Assembly: GCA_905147135.1 (NCBI GenBank)
Contig: LR990046.1
Coordinates: 17,390,501-17,454,500 of the forward strand
Direction of reading: 5' to 3'
DNA from: Blastobasis lacticolella
Taxonomy: Eukaryota > Arthropoda > Insecta > Lepidoptera > Blastobasidae
DNA: 64,000 bases
The translations under genes and the position numbers were made by a program. Positions 1 through 10,769 of the stretch are shown here, piece by piece. The number at the start of each line of letters is the position of its first letter. Position 1 is the stretch's first letter. The notes under the pieces are model-generated. The model was not told the DNA's origin. It did no database searches and saw nothing but the letters and a program-made list of their open reading frames with translations.

Positions 1-112
1 ACTTCTAAAAACATCAAAAAGTAGAGTCATTGGCACTCATAGTTGGCATTCTAATTACTAGTGATTGGCACTTCTTTTTCCTGTTTAATTATGTCACATT
101 TTTTATTAGTCG

Positions 113-241
113 GTGTAGGGTAGGGGGACGGTCAGCGTATGGTAAAGTAGAAGTAGGAATACAGTAGGGTAGGGTAGTGGACAGTGGTAGGGCAGGGGTA
201 GAGTAGGATAGGATAGAGGTAGTGTAGGGTAGGGGTAGGAC
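113..241. repeat. degenerate GGTAG-rich low-complexity array
   Basis: Purine-biased stretch of irregular GTAGGG / GGGGTAG units with point changes. The period is not strict and the unit is not the insect telomere repeat. Open frames through it are composition artefacts. Confidence 0.7.
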
Positions 242-547
242 ACCGGGCCAACAGTTATAAGTGAAAATCAATTTGCCGAAGAATGCTATTTGACTAATTC
301 TTTTATGTTGAATTTGTACTGAGCTTTTCAAGACTAGCTTCCTAAAATTCGCTCTAACGACTGAAACATTACATTGCAATCTACATAACTTAAATTGTTT
401 TAAATGACACATGGAACCCGAATGTTGTTATCAATATGGGACTCATAATAGAACAATATATTTTATGTACACTGTTTATAATGCAACTATATGTGTTCTG
501 CAGGTGTACATTACCTAAAGAAATAAATAAGTAACCTCTTCAAGTAA

Positions 548-883
548 TAATCATCTTGGCGTTAATGTGCCGGTTGTGCACTCGTGTCCGAAGGTCCAGG
601 GTCCGCCTTGGCCATAATCGAGGTTTTGGCAGATTATGCACTTATAATTACAAGTGGAGCGACTGCCATATATATCTGACCTCCATGGCCCTGCTACCAG
701 GGGAACATGACCAGATTGGATAATGATTACACTTCAGTCGCCGGAATGTGCAGATGATGATGTTTTCTCTCACCGTAAGAATTATCATCACGAAAAAAAT
801 CATTGGTACATGACGGCAATAGGGTTTCGAACCTGGTACCTCTGGCTTACGAATCGAATACTTTAACCACTCGGTCACCGACC
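548..883 (-). mobile_element. SINE family A, near full length
   Basis: Read on the minus strand it starts with a tRNA-like head (A box like GGTGACCGAGTGGTTAA, B box GGTTCGAA with changes) and ends in ACATTAACGCCAAGATGATTA. It matches the other family A copies in this window along its whole length. It is diverged, with a short internal rearrangement around 750-800. It abuts the mariner relic. Confidence 0.85.
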
Positions 884-966
884 ATTTATTTAAATACAAA
901 TTACTAATACATTTTATAGAACAAAGTCCCACGCCGCGTCTGTCTGTCAGATCGCGATAAACTCAA

Positions 967-1846
967 AACCCGTTCCATGGGAAAATTCTTTACTGCCAAT
1001 CGTATGGATTGTTTTAGGGACTCCAAATTATCATGGCGTTTAGAGCAAGCCGTACTCTCTAAAACTGACCATAAATCATAATCCAGCGGATTAAGATCTT
1101 CAGCTCTGATGAAGTCGGAAACGTTTGATTCCAACCAAGACTGCGTGGACCGAGCTTTGTGACCCGGCGCCTTCTTGCTGGAAGGACCATTCTTTGGTTA
1201 TTGAACATGGGTTGTTAAGGGGCCTAACTACCTTCTCAAGAATGGTATCTTGATACACTTGTGCCGATGTTTTGATACCTTTTTTACAAAAGTATGGCTC
1301 AGTCACTCCTTCATAGCTATCACCCCACCAAACCAACACTGAAGTCGGATAATGCCCACGTTGCACTCTGTCGACTAATTGGGAAGCTTTCTTAGAGCTT
1401 TGAGCATAAATACGGTCATTTTGTTTGTTAAAATGTTGCTCAAATTTCTCATCTGTAAACAAAATTTTTCTGTGACCTCCCTTTGCGTACCGCTTCAGTA
1501 GTTGTTTCGATTTTACCACCCTATTCTTTCTTAAATTATCAGTTAAGATATGACCTGTACGTCTCTTATAGGCTGCAAGTTCTAAGTCATCTTTTAAAAA
1601 ACGCGACATGGTTCTAGGTGCTATCTTCATCTCCCGAGATAAAATCTTAAGCTTTCGGACAGGATTTCTTCGAAATCTTTCCCTTACTGCTTTGACCACC
1701 TTTTTCGTACGAACACTACGTGGATGGCCAGACCTTTTTCTGTCACAAATAGAGGAGGTCCCATTGTACCTATTAATAGCCCGGTCCACAAACATTTGAC
1801 TAATACCAAGCGTATGGAGAGTTTTAAAAATTGCATTTGGCTCCAT
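967..1846 (-). pseudogene. mori-type mariner transposase relic (IS630/Tc1/mariner)
   Basis: Minus-strand frame 1846-1100 gives a 248-residue N-terminal part with a helix-turn-helix region and the block ILFTDEKF, whose Asp132 is the first catalytic residue. A second frame (1134-967) continues with DLNPLDYDLWSVLE, the usual mariner C-terminal block. The two parts are separated by a frameshift near 1140. The second catalytic Asp is Glu here (FQQEGAG, residue 225), and the segment usually found just before DLNPLDY is deleted, so the third acidic site is disturbed. Homology stops at 967, where an unrelated ACAAAGTCCCACGCCGCG repeat (also at 31612) begins. No intact terminal repeats were found. This copy cannot encode an active enzyme. 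Confidence 0.88.
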
Positions 1847-2236
1847 ACCTACTTTACAGTCAGTTACACAAGAACGTACGGCCTATAACTCCAAAGTTAA
1901 GGGTCGGGGGTAGCGGGGGGTGGTATTTTTGATCTCAGGAGACCCAGTTCTATCATGCAACGGTGTTAACTCCCAACCCGTTACGCTCGACCCATCAGAG
2001 TGCAGTATCTGTTGCACAAGTTGCAGCGTGACGCTTATATCTGCACATCGGTCTGATGCACATTCTGTGTGCATGTAGCCTAGCAGACCGATGGTGACCT
2101 AAGCCCTGCAGCCAGGCATATAAAACAGTTGGGATACCTACTGGACGCGGTGACGCGTTAGCTTATCTACGTCAATAATACCAGGAAATATTACATAATA
2201 ACTTTAATTTATATTTATAAAAGTATAGTTCCCCAA

Positions 2237-2619
2237 TTAAAAGGCCCAGTATGTGTTGGGGTTTGGGCCTTTACCAAATCCAATCCGGGTCCCCAACACC
2301 CCAGACTTCTTCACGACGTGTGAGTCTGCTGGTCCCTCAGCACTCCGGCGGGACCTGGTGGGATCGGTCATCTGTAAATAGAAAAATTAACATTAATTTC
2401 GTTGATGCTTACAAGACATTCTGAGGGTCGGGGCATGGGACAAACTCTTTGCTTAGAAATTGCAACGGTAATAAGAAACTTGGATGGGTGGTTGATAGGA
2501 GTTTGTAGAAATTATATACTCACAGCTTTTTGATGGTTCGGCAGCTCCAGGCTTGATTCAGGCCTTGCCGCGACCAGCATGCACACCGCCATCAGTACCA
2601 GCAGACTGTTTGATAGCAT
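2237..2619 (-). CDS. small secreted prepropeptide (76 aa, two coding exons)
   Basis: Spliced minus-strand gene: exon 2619-2524 (32 codons from ATG), intron 2523-2372 with GTGAGT donor and TTTACAG acceptor, exon 2371-2237 ending TAA; both junctions are phase 0. Residues 1-18 form a hydrophobic signal peptide (MLSNSLLVLMAVCMLVAA). The remainder has a basic RSRR site at about residues 38-41 and a KK pair at about residues 53-54, either of which could be used by a proprotein convertase. The C-terminus is Gly/Pro/Asn-rich and ends NPNTYWAF without an amidation glycine. There are no cysteines after the signal peptide. This layout fits a neuropeptide-like or immune-induced peptide precursor, but I recognise no family. 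An upstream leader exon and TATA box (separate entry) support a real transcription unit. Downstream, AT-rich sequence holds variant poly(A) signals only. Confidence 0.72.
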
Positions 2620-2631
2620 TTTGATTCAGTA

Positions 2632-2857
2632 GCTGCGAATGAAAAGAAATAAAATATTAAATTCAGTCATAAAACAGGCGCTTTATCCCTGGAAGGAATG
2701 CACAGGAGAAGTATAAAAATGCACAAAATAATTAATTCAATACTTACATAGAGCACGGAGGGTCACATGTCACAGTATTCCTGTGGGCGAACTTATTCAC
2801 TCAGTGGCTGTCGGTGGGTTTATGAATATCGAGGAAGGTTTGGGGGACATTATATAG
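2632..2857 (-). promoter_or_regulatory. TATA box, initiator and non-coding leader exon of the prepropeptide gene
   Basis: On the minus strand TATATAATG lies at 2857-2849, with an initiator-like TTCATA about 34 nt downstream (near 2823). The leader runs to a good donor (CTAT|GTAAGT, exon end 2748). The next acceptor, ATTCGCAG, opens the coding exon at 2632, 13 nt before the ATG. The spacing is typical of an insect core promoter; the transcription start is inferred. Confidence 0.55.
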
Positions 2858-4237
2858 TATCTGCTGATATCAGCAGCCGCAAAATGAATGATGCAATGAC
2901 ACAATGTAAGGAAAATTAATTAGGCAATAATCCTGAAATTCATTTAATAAATAATGATCAAATATGGTTAAATTGCGCGCGGTTTATACTCTTGCGTCAC
3001 CGATTATAAATAATGCCGATAATATAGTAATAATAGGCAACTATTTTTGTGGTTTGCCTGAAACCCTAACGTCAACGGAATTCCACCATATTTTTACGCC
3101 ATAATTAAATATATGTTATCGTGCTGTTTGTTTTCAAACTAAAGCTGGGTTCGTACCTAATGTAGCTAATACAAATTGCATACGTTTTGACATGCTAACT
3201 TTTTCAAACTCCGTACAAGATTAACTTGCACGCCGACCAGGTGCAGCTCCGTGTCTTGGCCGCTGCATCGAGCTACCGATAAGACCGCTCCGCACGTGAC
3301 TATCCGAGGCTGCATCGAGATCTCGGTAACGCAACGGAACGAGGTGTAATGAGTGCGCTATCTTTGAAGAAAAAATCATGTATTTTACTCAGGCTTATCG
3401 ACAGCGGCTTGGAGCCCCTCAGCGAACACGTCGCAACATATACAAAAGTTCTGCCGTGATCTTGTTTTCAAAGGAGCGCATATAGCAACGGGGCGCAGCG
3501 ATAATTTATAATTAACTACACATATAACGCAAATTGAATAATACTATCATTGCTGACTGCCGGCATGACGACGTATCGTAGTAAAGACATGTTCACGTCA
3601 TAGTATCTTAACCTACGCAACATACGTGTATGTGTACGTTAACTAGACATACACACACATACACACATACAAGGAAAACGTGCTATGATCTCTACATTCG
3701 TCACGAACGTTTCAAGATTAAGGAATGTGAGTAGCAGAGGTCTGAGAGCAGGTGAGCTTTGTTCAGGTACGTTAGATTGTTGTGTAGAGCCTCGGATAGC
3801 CTAGGATCGACGTTACGTTACTAGAAGTCTAACACCCGGTTTCTGAAACGCTTGTCAAATCATTGATTAGCTAACAGACTGTCACATTTAACAAGCTGTT
3901 AAATCACCGTGGGTTTCTGAAAGGCCAATCAATCTATTGTTAGCTAATCGACCATTAACAAGAGATCAATTTTTTCGTCTGGCTACCCCTGCTAAAATCA
4001 GTCACATTCATTCACTCATACATGTTTTGTTTCTGTCTAACGCATTAATTTGTCTCTGTCCCTAGCGGCCTTTTGATAGCGGCGGGATATTCAACTTTTA
4101 GATGAAACTGATTGCGATTGTATAGTTTTCGTGTAAATAAAAATCGAATATTATCAATAAAAATATACAGAGCGAGAAAAGGGAAAATATAACAATATTT
4201 ATGTTATAGGGTCACGGGTTCCAGTGGATCAGTAATC

Positions 4238-4436
4238 CCATCATCATCATCTTTAGGCAGTTAGGTGGGTCCCGGTCCACTGCTGAATACAGGCCTCCCA
4301 CGGCTTACACTCTGGTCGACTCTGTTATCTTGCATCCATCGGCTCCCTAGGACCTTAAAGAGGTCGTCCGTCCATCTCTTGGGAGGCCACCCAGAGAAAG
4401 CCACTCAACAACATCCGCCCTATCGGCTATCGATTC
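4238..4436 (-). pseudogene. RTE-type LINE 3' end fragment
   Basis: The minus strand reads the typical end of an RTE reverse transcriptase: GRPPKRWTDD-like residues (WVASQEMDGRPL in a shifted frame, then FKVLGSRWMQ), followed by a short untranslated end and a (GAT)n tail at 4250-4239. It is truncated at the 5' side and lies within the Harbinger-like element. Confidence 0.65.
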
Positions 4437-4465
4437 TGTGAGTTTCTCCCAATAATCCCATTAGT

Positions 4466-5131
4466 TAAATCCTGGTTCAAGTCCTGGACACGGGCCGGTT
4501 CGTGGTTCAGGTCCAGGTCCTGGCCCCGGATCAGGTCCTGGTTCAGGTCCAGGTCCTGGCTTCGGACCTGGTCCTGGTTCAGGTCTAGATACTGGCCCAG
4601 GACCAGGTACTGGTTCAGGTCCAGGTCCTGGACCCAGATCAGTTCGTAGTTCAGGTTCAGGTCCTGGCTTCGGACCAAGTCCTGGTTCAGGTCTAGGTAC
4701 TGGCCCCGGACCAGGTACTGGTTCAGGTCCAGGTCCTGGACCCGGACCACTTCGTGGTTCAGGTCCAGGTCCTGGCTTCGGACCAGGTTCTGGCCCCGCA
4801 CCAGGTCCTGGATCAGGTTCAGGCCCTGGCCCCGGACCAGCTTCTAGTTCAGGTCCAGGTCCTGGACCCTGACATGTCCGTGGTTCAGGTCCTGGTCCTG
4901 GTTCAGGTCCATGTCCTGGCCCCGAACCAGGTCCTGGTCCAGCTAATGTTTATGGTCTACGTGCTGGCACTGGTCTAGGTCCTGGTTCTGGTTCAAGCTT
5001 AAATTGTGATCTAGGTTGCAGTTTTGGTCATGATCCTGGACCAGAACCTGGACCCTAGACCTGGACTTTGCCTTGGACCAAAACTAGGACCTGGACCAGG
5101 GCCAGGACCAAGACCTAGACCAAGAAAATCG
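4466..5131. repeat. CAGGTCCTGG minisatellite
   Basis: About 660 bp of degenerate units built from CAGGTCCAGGTCCTGG, with a higher-order period near 36 bp visible in both strands' translations (recurring QDLDLNQDL on the minus strand). From about 5030 the units read in reverse orientation (GGACCTGGACC), so the array turns on itself. The open frames 4427-4801 and 4754-4978 are by-products of the repeat. Confidence 0.85.
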
Positions 5132-5398
5132 GATATAATTTCTTTTGACAATCGGTTAATTGGTCAATTTTCGCCAATTAAAATAACACGGCGATAACAT
5201 ACAGTTAACACGAGAAAAAGCTTTCCGGAAACCCAAAATTACATTAATCAGCCGTTAATTGGAGATTTGACAATCCGTTAACAAGCTGTTAACAAGCCGT
5301 CAATTGGCCCTTTCAGAAACCCAAACTGCATTTAATCAGTGTTTAACAAGCTGTTACGTAATTTTTGCGTTGACAAGCGTTTCAGAAACCGGGTGTAA

Positions 5399-6257
5399 GT
5401 TTTGCGCCGCGGCGTTCACGGGCTGTGCGGCTGTGATTTTCTTACTTTTCTGCAACACCTGCAAGTCTTCTGCAGAGATTTATGTCTAGAACTTATCCAG
5501 GAGCGTGCCGGGAGGCTAGTGAGCATCGTTTGCAGTGAAAAAATTCAAGTGCATTTTGAGTCAAATGCATCCTAGTGCATGGGGTTAACATTGCAATTGC
5601 AAAATTGTAGTCACACCTGAATCTGCATTTAGGCATTATAGACCGCACAGTCCTGTGTTCCTGACTGTATGTAATGCAATCACAGCGATTCGGTTCTCTT
5701 TATCACCCCACTCCATTTTAATATCGCAAAATATTGTACAATGTATTGGCGCCAAAATAAGAAAAGACAATGAAAAATCATATAAAAATGACAGATTCCA
5801 AATTCAAATGTGATATTTTGTTTATTTTTAATTGTAACAGTATTTTTAGTATAATAAAATCAGAAAATTTAAAGGATTAAAAACAAAAAGCTATATATAT
5901 ATATAACAAGGATATTATTGAAAGGTAGTAATGTAGCCTATAATCCAGAATACTTAGACTACTATAAGCTATAAATTATCCCAATATTTGATGTGATTTC
6001 CTCCGGAAACAAATGCCGGATGCATGGATAATCCACCTAAAATGTAGTATTTTTGTTTTTATTTAAAACGAATCGCTAAAATTAATGATGTGGATTTTTT
6101 TTTAAATCTTTGCAGATAGTGCTCTCATTTGATACCCCACGCGATAGACTTAGATAGATTAATGCTACTGACATAACAAATTACAATGGTACGTTATGTA
6201 CTTCTTTTGATAATAGGCCTTCTTCTTTACCGATGGATTTAAACCGCCTGAATTGAC
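5399..6257. other. AT-rich spacer, nothing recognised
   Basis: AT-rich sequence with a short (AT)n run near 5893. I see no gene or repeat family in it. Confidence 0.5.
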
Positions 6258-9200
6258 AGAGGGTAAGAGGCATAATTTCAAAATTGCCCATCAAAATATT
6301 CAGGGCTTCCGGCAAAGAATTATTATTGTAATTGTTGTTGGAGAAACATGATATAAGCATTTTGTGTATTAGTGAACATTGGTTGAGGGCACATCAAACT
6401 TCCTATCAAATAAAGGGATATAATACAGGAAGCAGTTTTAATAGAATTTCATCAGTACGAGGAGGTTCCTTGATAATAATTAAGGGCAGTATAAAATTTA
6501 ATGAACGCTCTGATATTGTTCGACTATCCAAAGAACGAATCGTAGAATTATCTTGTGTTGAGCTTGATAACTACGTCATTATTTGTGTGTATAGGCCTCC
6601 TCAGGCAGACTTTGATATTTTTGAAAATATCATGGAAGAAGCCTTGATGAAGGTATTTAATAGCAACAAAAAACTTATTGTATGCGGAGATTTTAATATA
6701 AATCTATTGAATGATTCAACTGGATCTGCTAAAATAATAAATTTACTTAAATCCTTTAATATGAGTAGTCTTTTTCAAGAAGCTACCAGAATTACTTCTA
6801 CTTCATCCACTTGCATAGACAACATATTTTGCAATTGTACTGTGGATAAGAAGCTAATAGTAAATTGCCTACCTTCTGATCACACTGGTCAAATTGCAAT
6901 CATAAACGATAATATAGACACATTATCACGTGAAATCACATGTAGACCAGTAACTAAAAAGAAAATGGAAAATTTCAAAACGAATTTAATTAAAAAGCTT
7001 GACATAATAAATTTTAATGATAATGATTCTGACTTGACATATAAATTATTCTTTGAAACCGTTGAAAATGAATATAACAATAACTTTAGTCAAAAGAAAG
7101 TAAAATCAGGGAACAAATTAAGATTTTGTGAATGGGCAACCCCTGGTATACGTTTAAGTAGAAATACACTATATGACCTTAATACACAAAAATCTTATAA
7201 TTCCACTGATACTTTTATTCAGCATCTTAGAATATATTCCAAAACGTTTAAAATTAAATCTATGCACTTAAAATCTAAGCTAGAGAATGCCTCAAACAAA
7301 ATAAAAACTACATGGGATATAATAAATAAGGAATGTAACAACATTAAACAGAGGGATAGATATTATGAAAAAAATATAATGATACGAAGATAACAAATGA
7401 TTCAAAAGTAGCACAGATATTTGAGGAATTCTTTACTAAAATTCCTCTAACGATAACAAGCACGTTGGCTTCATCTGCTGAAACAGCTAGGTTATTACTT
7501 GAAAGTAATGTAAAAAGTTGCGAAACTGCTTTTAATTTTGAATACTTAGATGCTAAAACGGTACTTAAAACTTTTAAATCACTGAATGTAAAAAAGACTG
7601 AAGACGCATGGGGTATGTCAGTTAAAGTGGTTGGGTCCTTCATCCACGTTATTGCTGATCATTTAGCGTTAATTTTTAATAAATGTATGACGAGGGATCA
7701 TTTCCTGATCTTATGAAACTAAGTAGAGTAACGCCACTCTATAAAGGTGGTGACAGTCAATGCCCTACAAATTTTAGACCAATTTCAATACTTCCAGTAT
7801 TTAGTAAAATTTTTGAAAAGTCATGCGTGATCAATTATTGTCTCACTTTATTAGTACGAGGCAGTTCCACAGCTAACAATTCTGATTCACCAGGGGAAAG
7901 TCAACGATTGATGCAGGATCTCAATTTGTTAAGCATATATTTGACTCCTGGGAGAAATCCGAGGATGCTATTGGCATATTTTGCGACCTATCAAAGGCGT
8001 TCGACTGTGTTGAACACTCCACGTTGTTGATGAAGCTAAGTCACTACGGCGTTAAAAATAAATCATTGGCAATGCTAAAGTCTTACTTGCAGAATAGAAT
8101 TCAGAAAGTAGATGTTAAAGGTACTATGTCAAATGGAACATTTGTTAAAATAGGTGTACCTCAAGGGTCGATATTAGGCCCGTTTTCATTTTTAATTTAT
8201 ATTAATGACCTACCATATATGGTAGAAAAATTTACCAATATTGTACTATTTGCTGACGATACGTCCCTCATATTCAATGTGAAACGTAGAATTAATGATT
8301 TTGGACATGTAAATGACACTTTGGACATGATATTGAATTGGTTTACAGTAAACAACCTTCTTTTAAATGCAAGTAAGACAAAATGTATTAGATTTTCACT
8401 GCCTAACGTAATTAAAAATGAATTAAACCTATCCCTAAATAACAAAAAGCTAGATTTAGTCAACGAGACGGTATTCTTGGGTATAAAAGTTGACTGCAAG
8501 CTATAATGGGGCCCACACTCTGCGATTTATGCAAAAAGAAAAATACGAAATCTAACGGACATTACAACAGCTCGTCTGGTATATTAAAGCTATTTCCACA
8601 GCATAATGTCTTACGGCATTCTGTTGTGGGGTAGAGCAGCTGATATAAACAAAATTTTTGTTTTACAAAAGCGAGCAGTTCGATCTATATATAGATTAGG
8701 TCCTATGACATCTTTAAGAGAAATCTTTAAAGATATAGGTATTATGACTCTTCCTGGGCAGTATATTTATGAAAATTTAATGTATGTTCGTAAACATATT
8801 GCATCATTGACAAAGGCGAAGGATACTCATAACCGAGACACAAGAAATAAAAACAAACTGCTAATTCCCAGAACTAGATTAACAAAAGTAAATACATCTT
8901 TTGTGGGGCATAGTATAAAAATTTTATAATAAAATACCGGAATACGTGTTGGATATGACTGACAATGCATTTGTGGGATATATAAAACAGTCACTGATTA
9001 GAAAAGCATATTATAGTATACAGGATTATCTTGAGGATAAAAAACCTAGGGAAAAGTAATTGTTTTATGATTTTGTTTGATAATTGACTTTATTAATTTT
9101 ATTTGAATTAAATTTGACATTTTAATTTTATTTGATATGTTATTTTAATTTTGATTAATGTGATATTTTATTTTAATGACGTGACATTTTTGTTAATATA

Positions 9201-9540
9201 ATTTAATTATATAATATTGCATTTGTTGTATTTTGATGGTCTATAATGCGAATTTTTAAGAAACTGATTTGCCAAATTTTGTAATTTGTTTATTGGAAAT
9301 ATTCAGTTGCTATAATCACATAATGACATAATACTGGTATTTTAAATTTTATATTAAGTAAGTCACATATTAATGACTATACACATGGTAGCCATACCAT
9401 ACATGAATTTTGTATTTTGTGATATGTATTTAATTTCAATTAATTATTATTGATAATTGATTATGTTGTTTATTACTGACTTTCAATAAGTGTATTCTGA
9501 AAATATTTATATTGAATAAAAATTATTTGAATTGAATTGA
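6258..9540 (+). pseudogene. decayed jockey-superfamily LINE (endonuclease + reverse transcriptase)
   Basis: Coding starts at KIAHQNIQGF (about 6270, then a frameshift). It continues as an intact 353-residue endonuclease frame (6332-7393) with the APE-type blocks CISEHWL, CVYRPP, CGDFNINLL and SDHTGQIA. Reverse transcriptase follows in pieces: 7465-7716; 7683 onward (RVTPLYKGGDS, FRPISILPVFSKIFEK); the domain A motif CDLSKAFDCVEH near 7985-8020 in another frame; then 8024-8506 with GVPQGSILGP and the catalytic FADD. The C-terminal extension is 8606-8929 (SYGILLWG, LQKRAVRSIYRLGP). A long AT-rich 3' UTR ends with AATAAAAATTATTTG and a TTGAA repeat tail (about 9540). At least four frameshifts or stops inactivate it. 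The C-terminal part recalls Daphne-type elements, but clade placement needs a phylogeny. Confidence 0.9.
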
Positions 9541-10312
9541 AAAAGACATAAGTGAAAATAAAAATTTTTTTACGTACCATATTGAAAGTGCCAACATAGA
9601 AATTAATGTTTAGCAGGTCCCAATTAGTAAAAAAAACACGTTTGACTAATGGTTACCCAAAATTCCACCTGAATTGTAACCCGTTGACTAATAGAAAAGT
9701 TTTAAACAAAATTCAATTGTTCTATTTTAATAGTACGTATTGTTTTTTCTCAAGGACTGAAATTATATTAAATCATTAGTTTCAGCATTTTTAAAGATAT
9801 TGCAGTCTGAATAAAGGCATATTAATAAAATCGGACGCTTGGTTTAGTCGCTAAGCTTTCGACTTTAGAATTTTTAAATTACGTATTTTTCCCAGATTAG
9901 ATTTTTTGGGACTTTTGGGATATCAATCAGAATAGGTTCTTTACGTTTCCACTAATTTTCAGCTTGTCATTTCAATGTCTAATTTTCCTGCACTAATAGG
10001 TCTAGCATATTCAGCTAGATTGTTGTTGTAAAAAAGTAAATATGTGCGATCACTCGATGTACGCCCCCGATAAATAAATGATAAATGTCCCCGATTCAGC
10101 AGCCGCTCTGTAGATACATTCAACTTTCCAACTTGTCGTACAAATTACGCCCAAAATTGATTTATACATAGAGCTTGTGATAAGTACAACCGTGATTTTA
10201 ATAAATTTGATATATTTAATGGACATTGTAATAGTTACATTGCTGCAGTTAAAAAGCTTGATAACTAGTGTCTAACTAGTATTATTTTTTTCTGGTTTTA
10301 ACTCTTTTTTAA
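9541..10312. other. AT-rich spacer
   Basis: Sequence between two LINE remnants. No coding signal, tandem structure or known repeat was recognised. Confidence 0.45.
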
Positions 10313-10769
10313 GCGCGAATTGCGAAATAGCGCCTATTTATAAAGGCAAGGACAGTAAATCGGCGTTCATATCGCACCGCCCTATTTCCATCTTCCCAGC
10401 GCTCAGTAAAGTGTTGGAAGTGGGACTAACCAGCGCTTGGTGTTGTTCTTATCTACGAACGGTGCCATCTCTGATGGACAGTACGCTTATAGGAGCGGTA
10501 AATCCACCAAGGACATGGTGCGTGAGGTGGTGTGGCGTGTGCTCAGCGAGCGCGAGGCGGGCCGCCAGGTGGCCCTGGTGTGCTGCGAACTGTCGCGCGC
10601 TTTCGATACCGCGGACCACGCGCTGCTCGAAAACAAACTTGAGCACTACGGCATCCGGGGCCCGGCACTCCAGTTGTTGGTGTCAATTATGAGCAGCCGA
10701 ACACAAGTAGTGGTCGGGGAGGGAGGCCGACTTAAGTCTTGCGATGCGACGTGCGTGATAGATATATGA
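10313..10769 (+). pseudogene. GC-rich LINE reverse transcriptase fragment
   Basis: Two frames give one reverse transcriptase segment: IAPIYKGKDSK...RPISIFPALSKVLE (10325-10425), then after a frameshift QYAYRSGKSTKDMVREVVW and the domain A block LSRAFDTADHALLENKLEHYG (10437-10730). Third codon positions are strongly GC-biased, unlike the AT-rich LINE at 6.3-9.5 kb, so it is a different family (jockey/CR1-like). It is truncated on both sides and stops before the catalytic FADD box. Confidence 0.85.

Larger units (their letters stand above)
3833..5395. mobile_element. non-autonomous Harbinger-like element with TAA target duplication
   Basis: Perfect 26-bp terminal inverted repeats (3833-3858 and 5370-5395), beginning CACCCGGTTTCTGAAACG, are flanked on both sides by TAA (3830-3832, 5396-5398), the 3-bp target preference of PIF/Harbinger elements. 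Subterminal zones on both sides repeat the motifs GGGTTTCTGAAAGG and AACAAGCTGTTAA, plausible transposase-binding sites. No transposase is present. The interior carries an RTE LINE end and a long minisatellite (separate entries). Confidence 0.82.

Noticed and set aside
113..241. Telomere-like GGGTAG repeats
   Set aside because: The units are irregular and differ from the insect TTAGG repeat; treated as low complexity.
1883..2074. Minus-strand 63-codon frame upstream of the mariner relic
   Set aside because: No family signature and no link to the neighbouring prepropeptide gene.
4427..4978. Open frames on both strands rich in QDLDLN or VQVLAPDQ
   Set aside because: They are translations of the CAGGTCCTGG minisatellite; frame openness follows from the repeat period.
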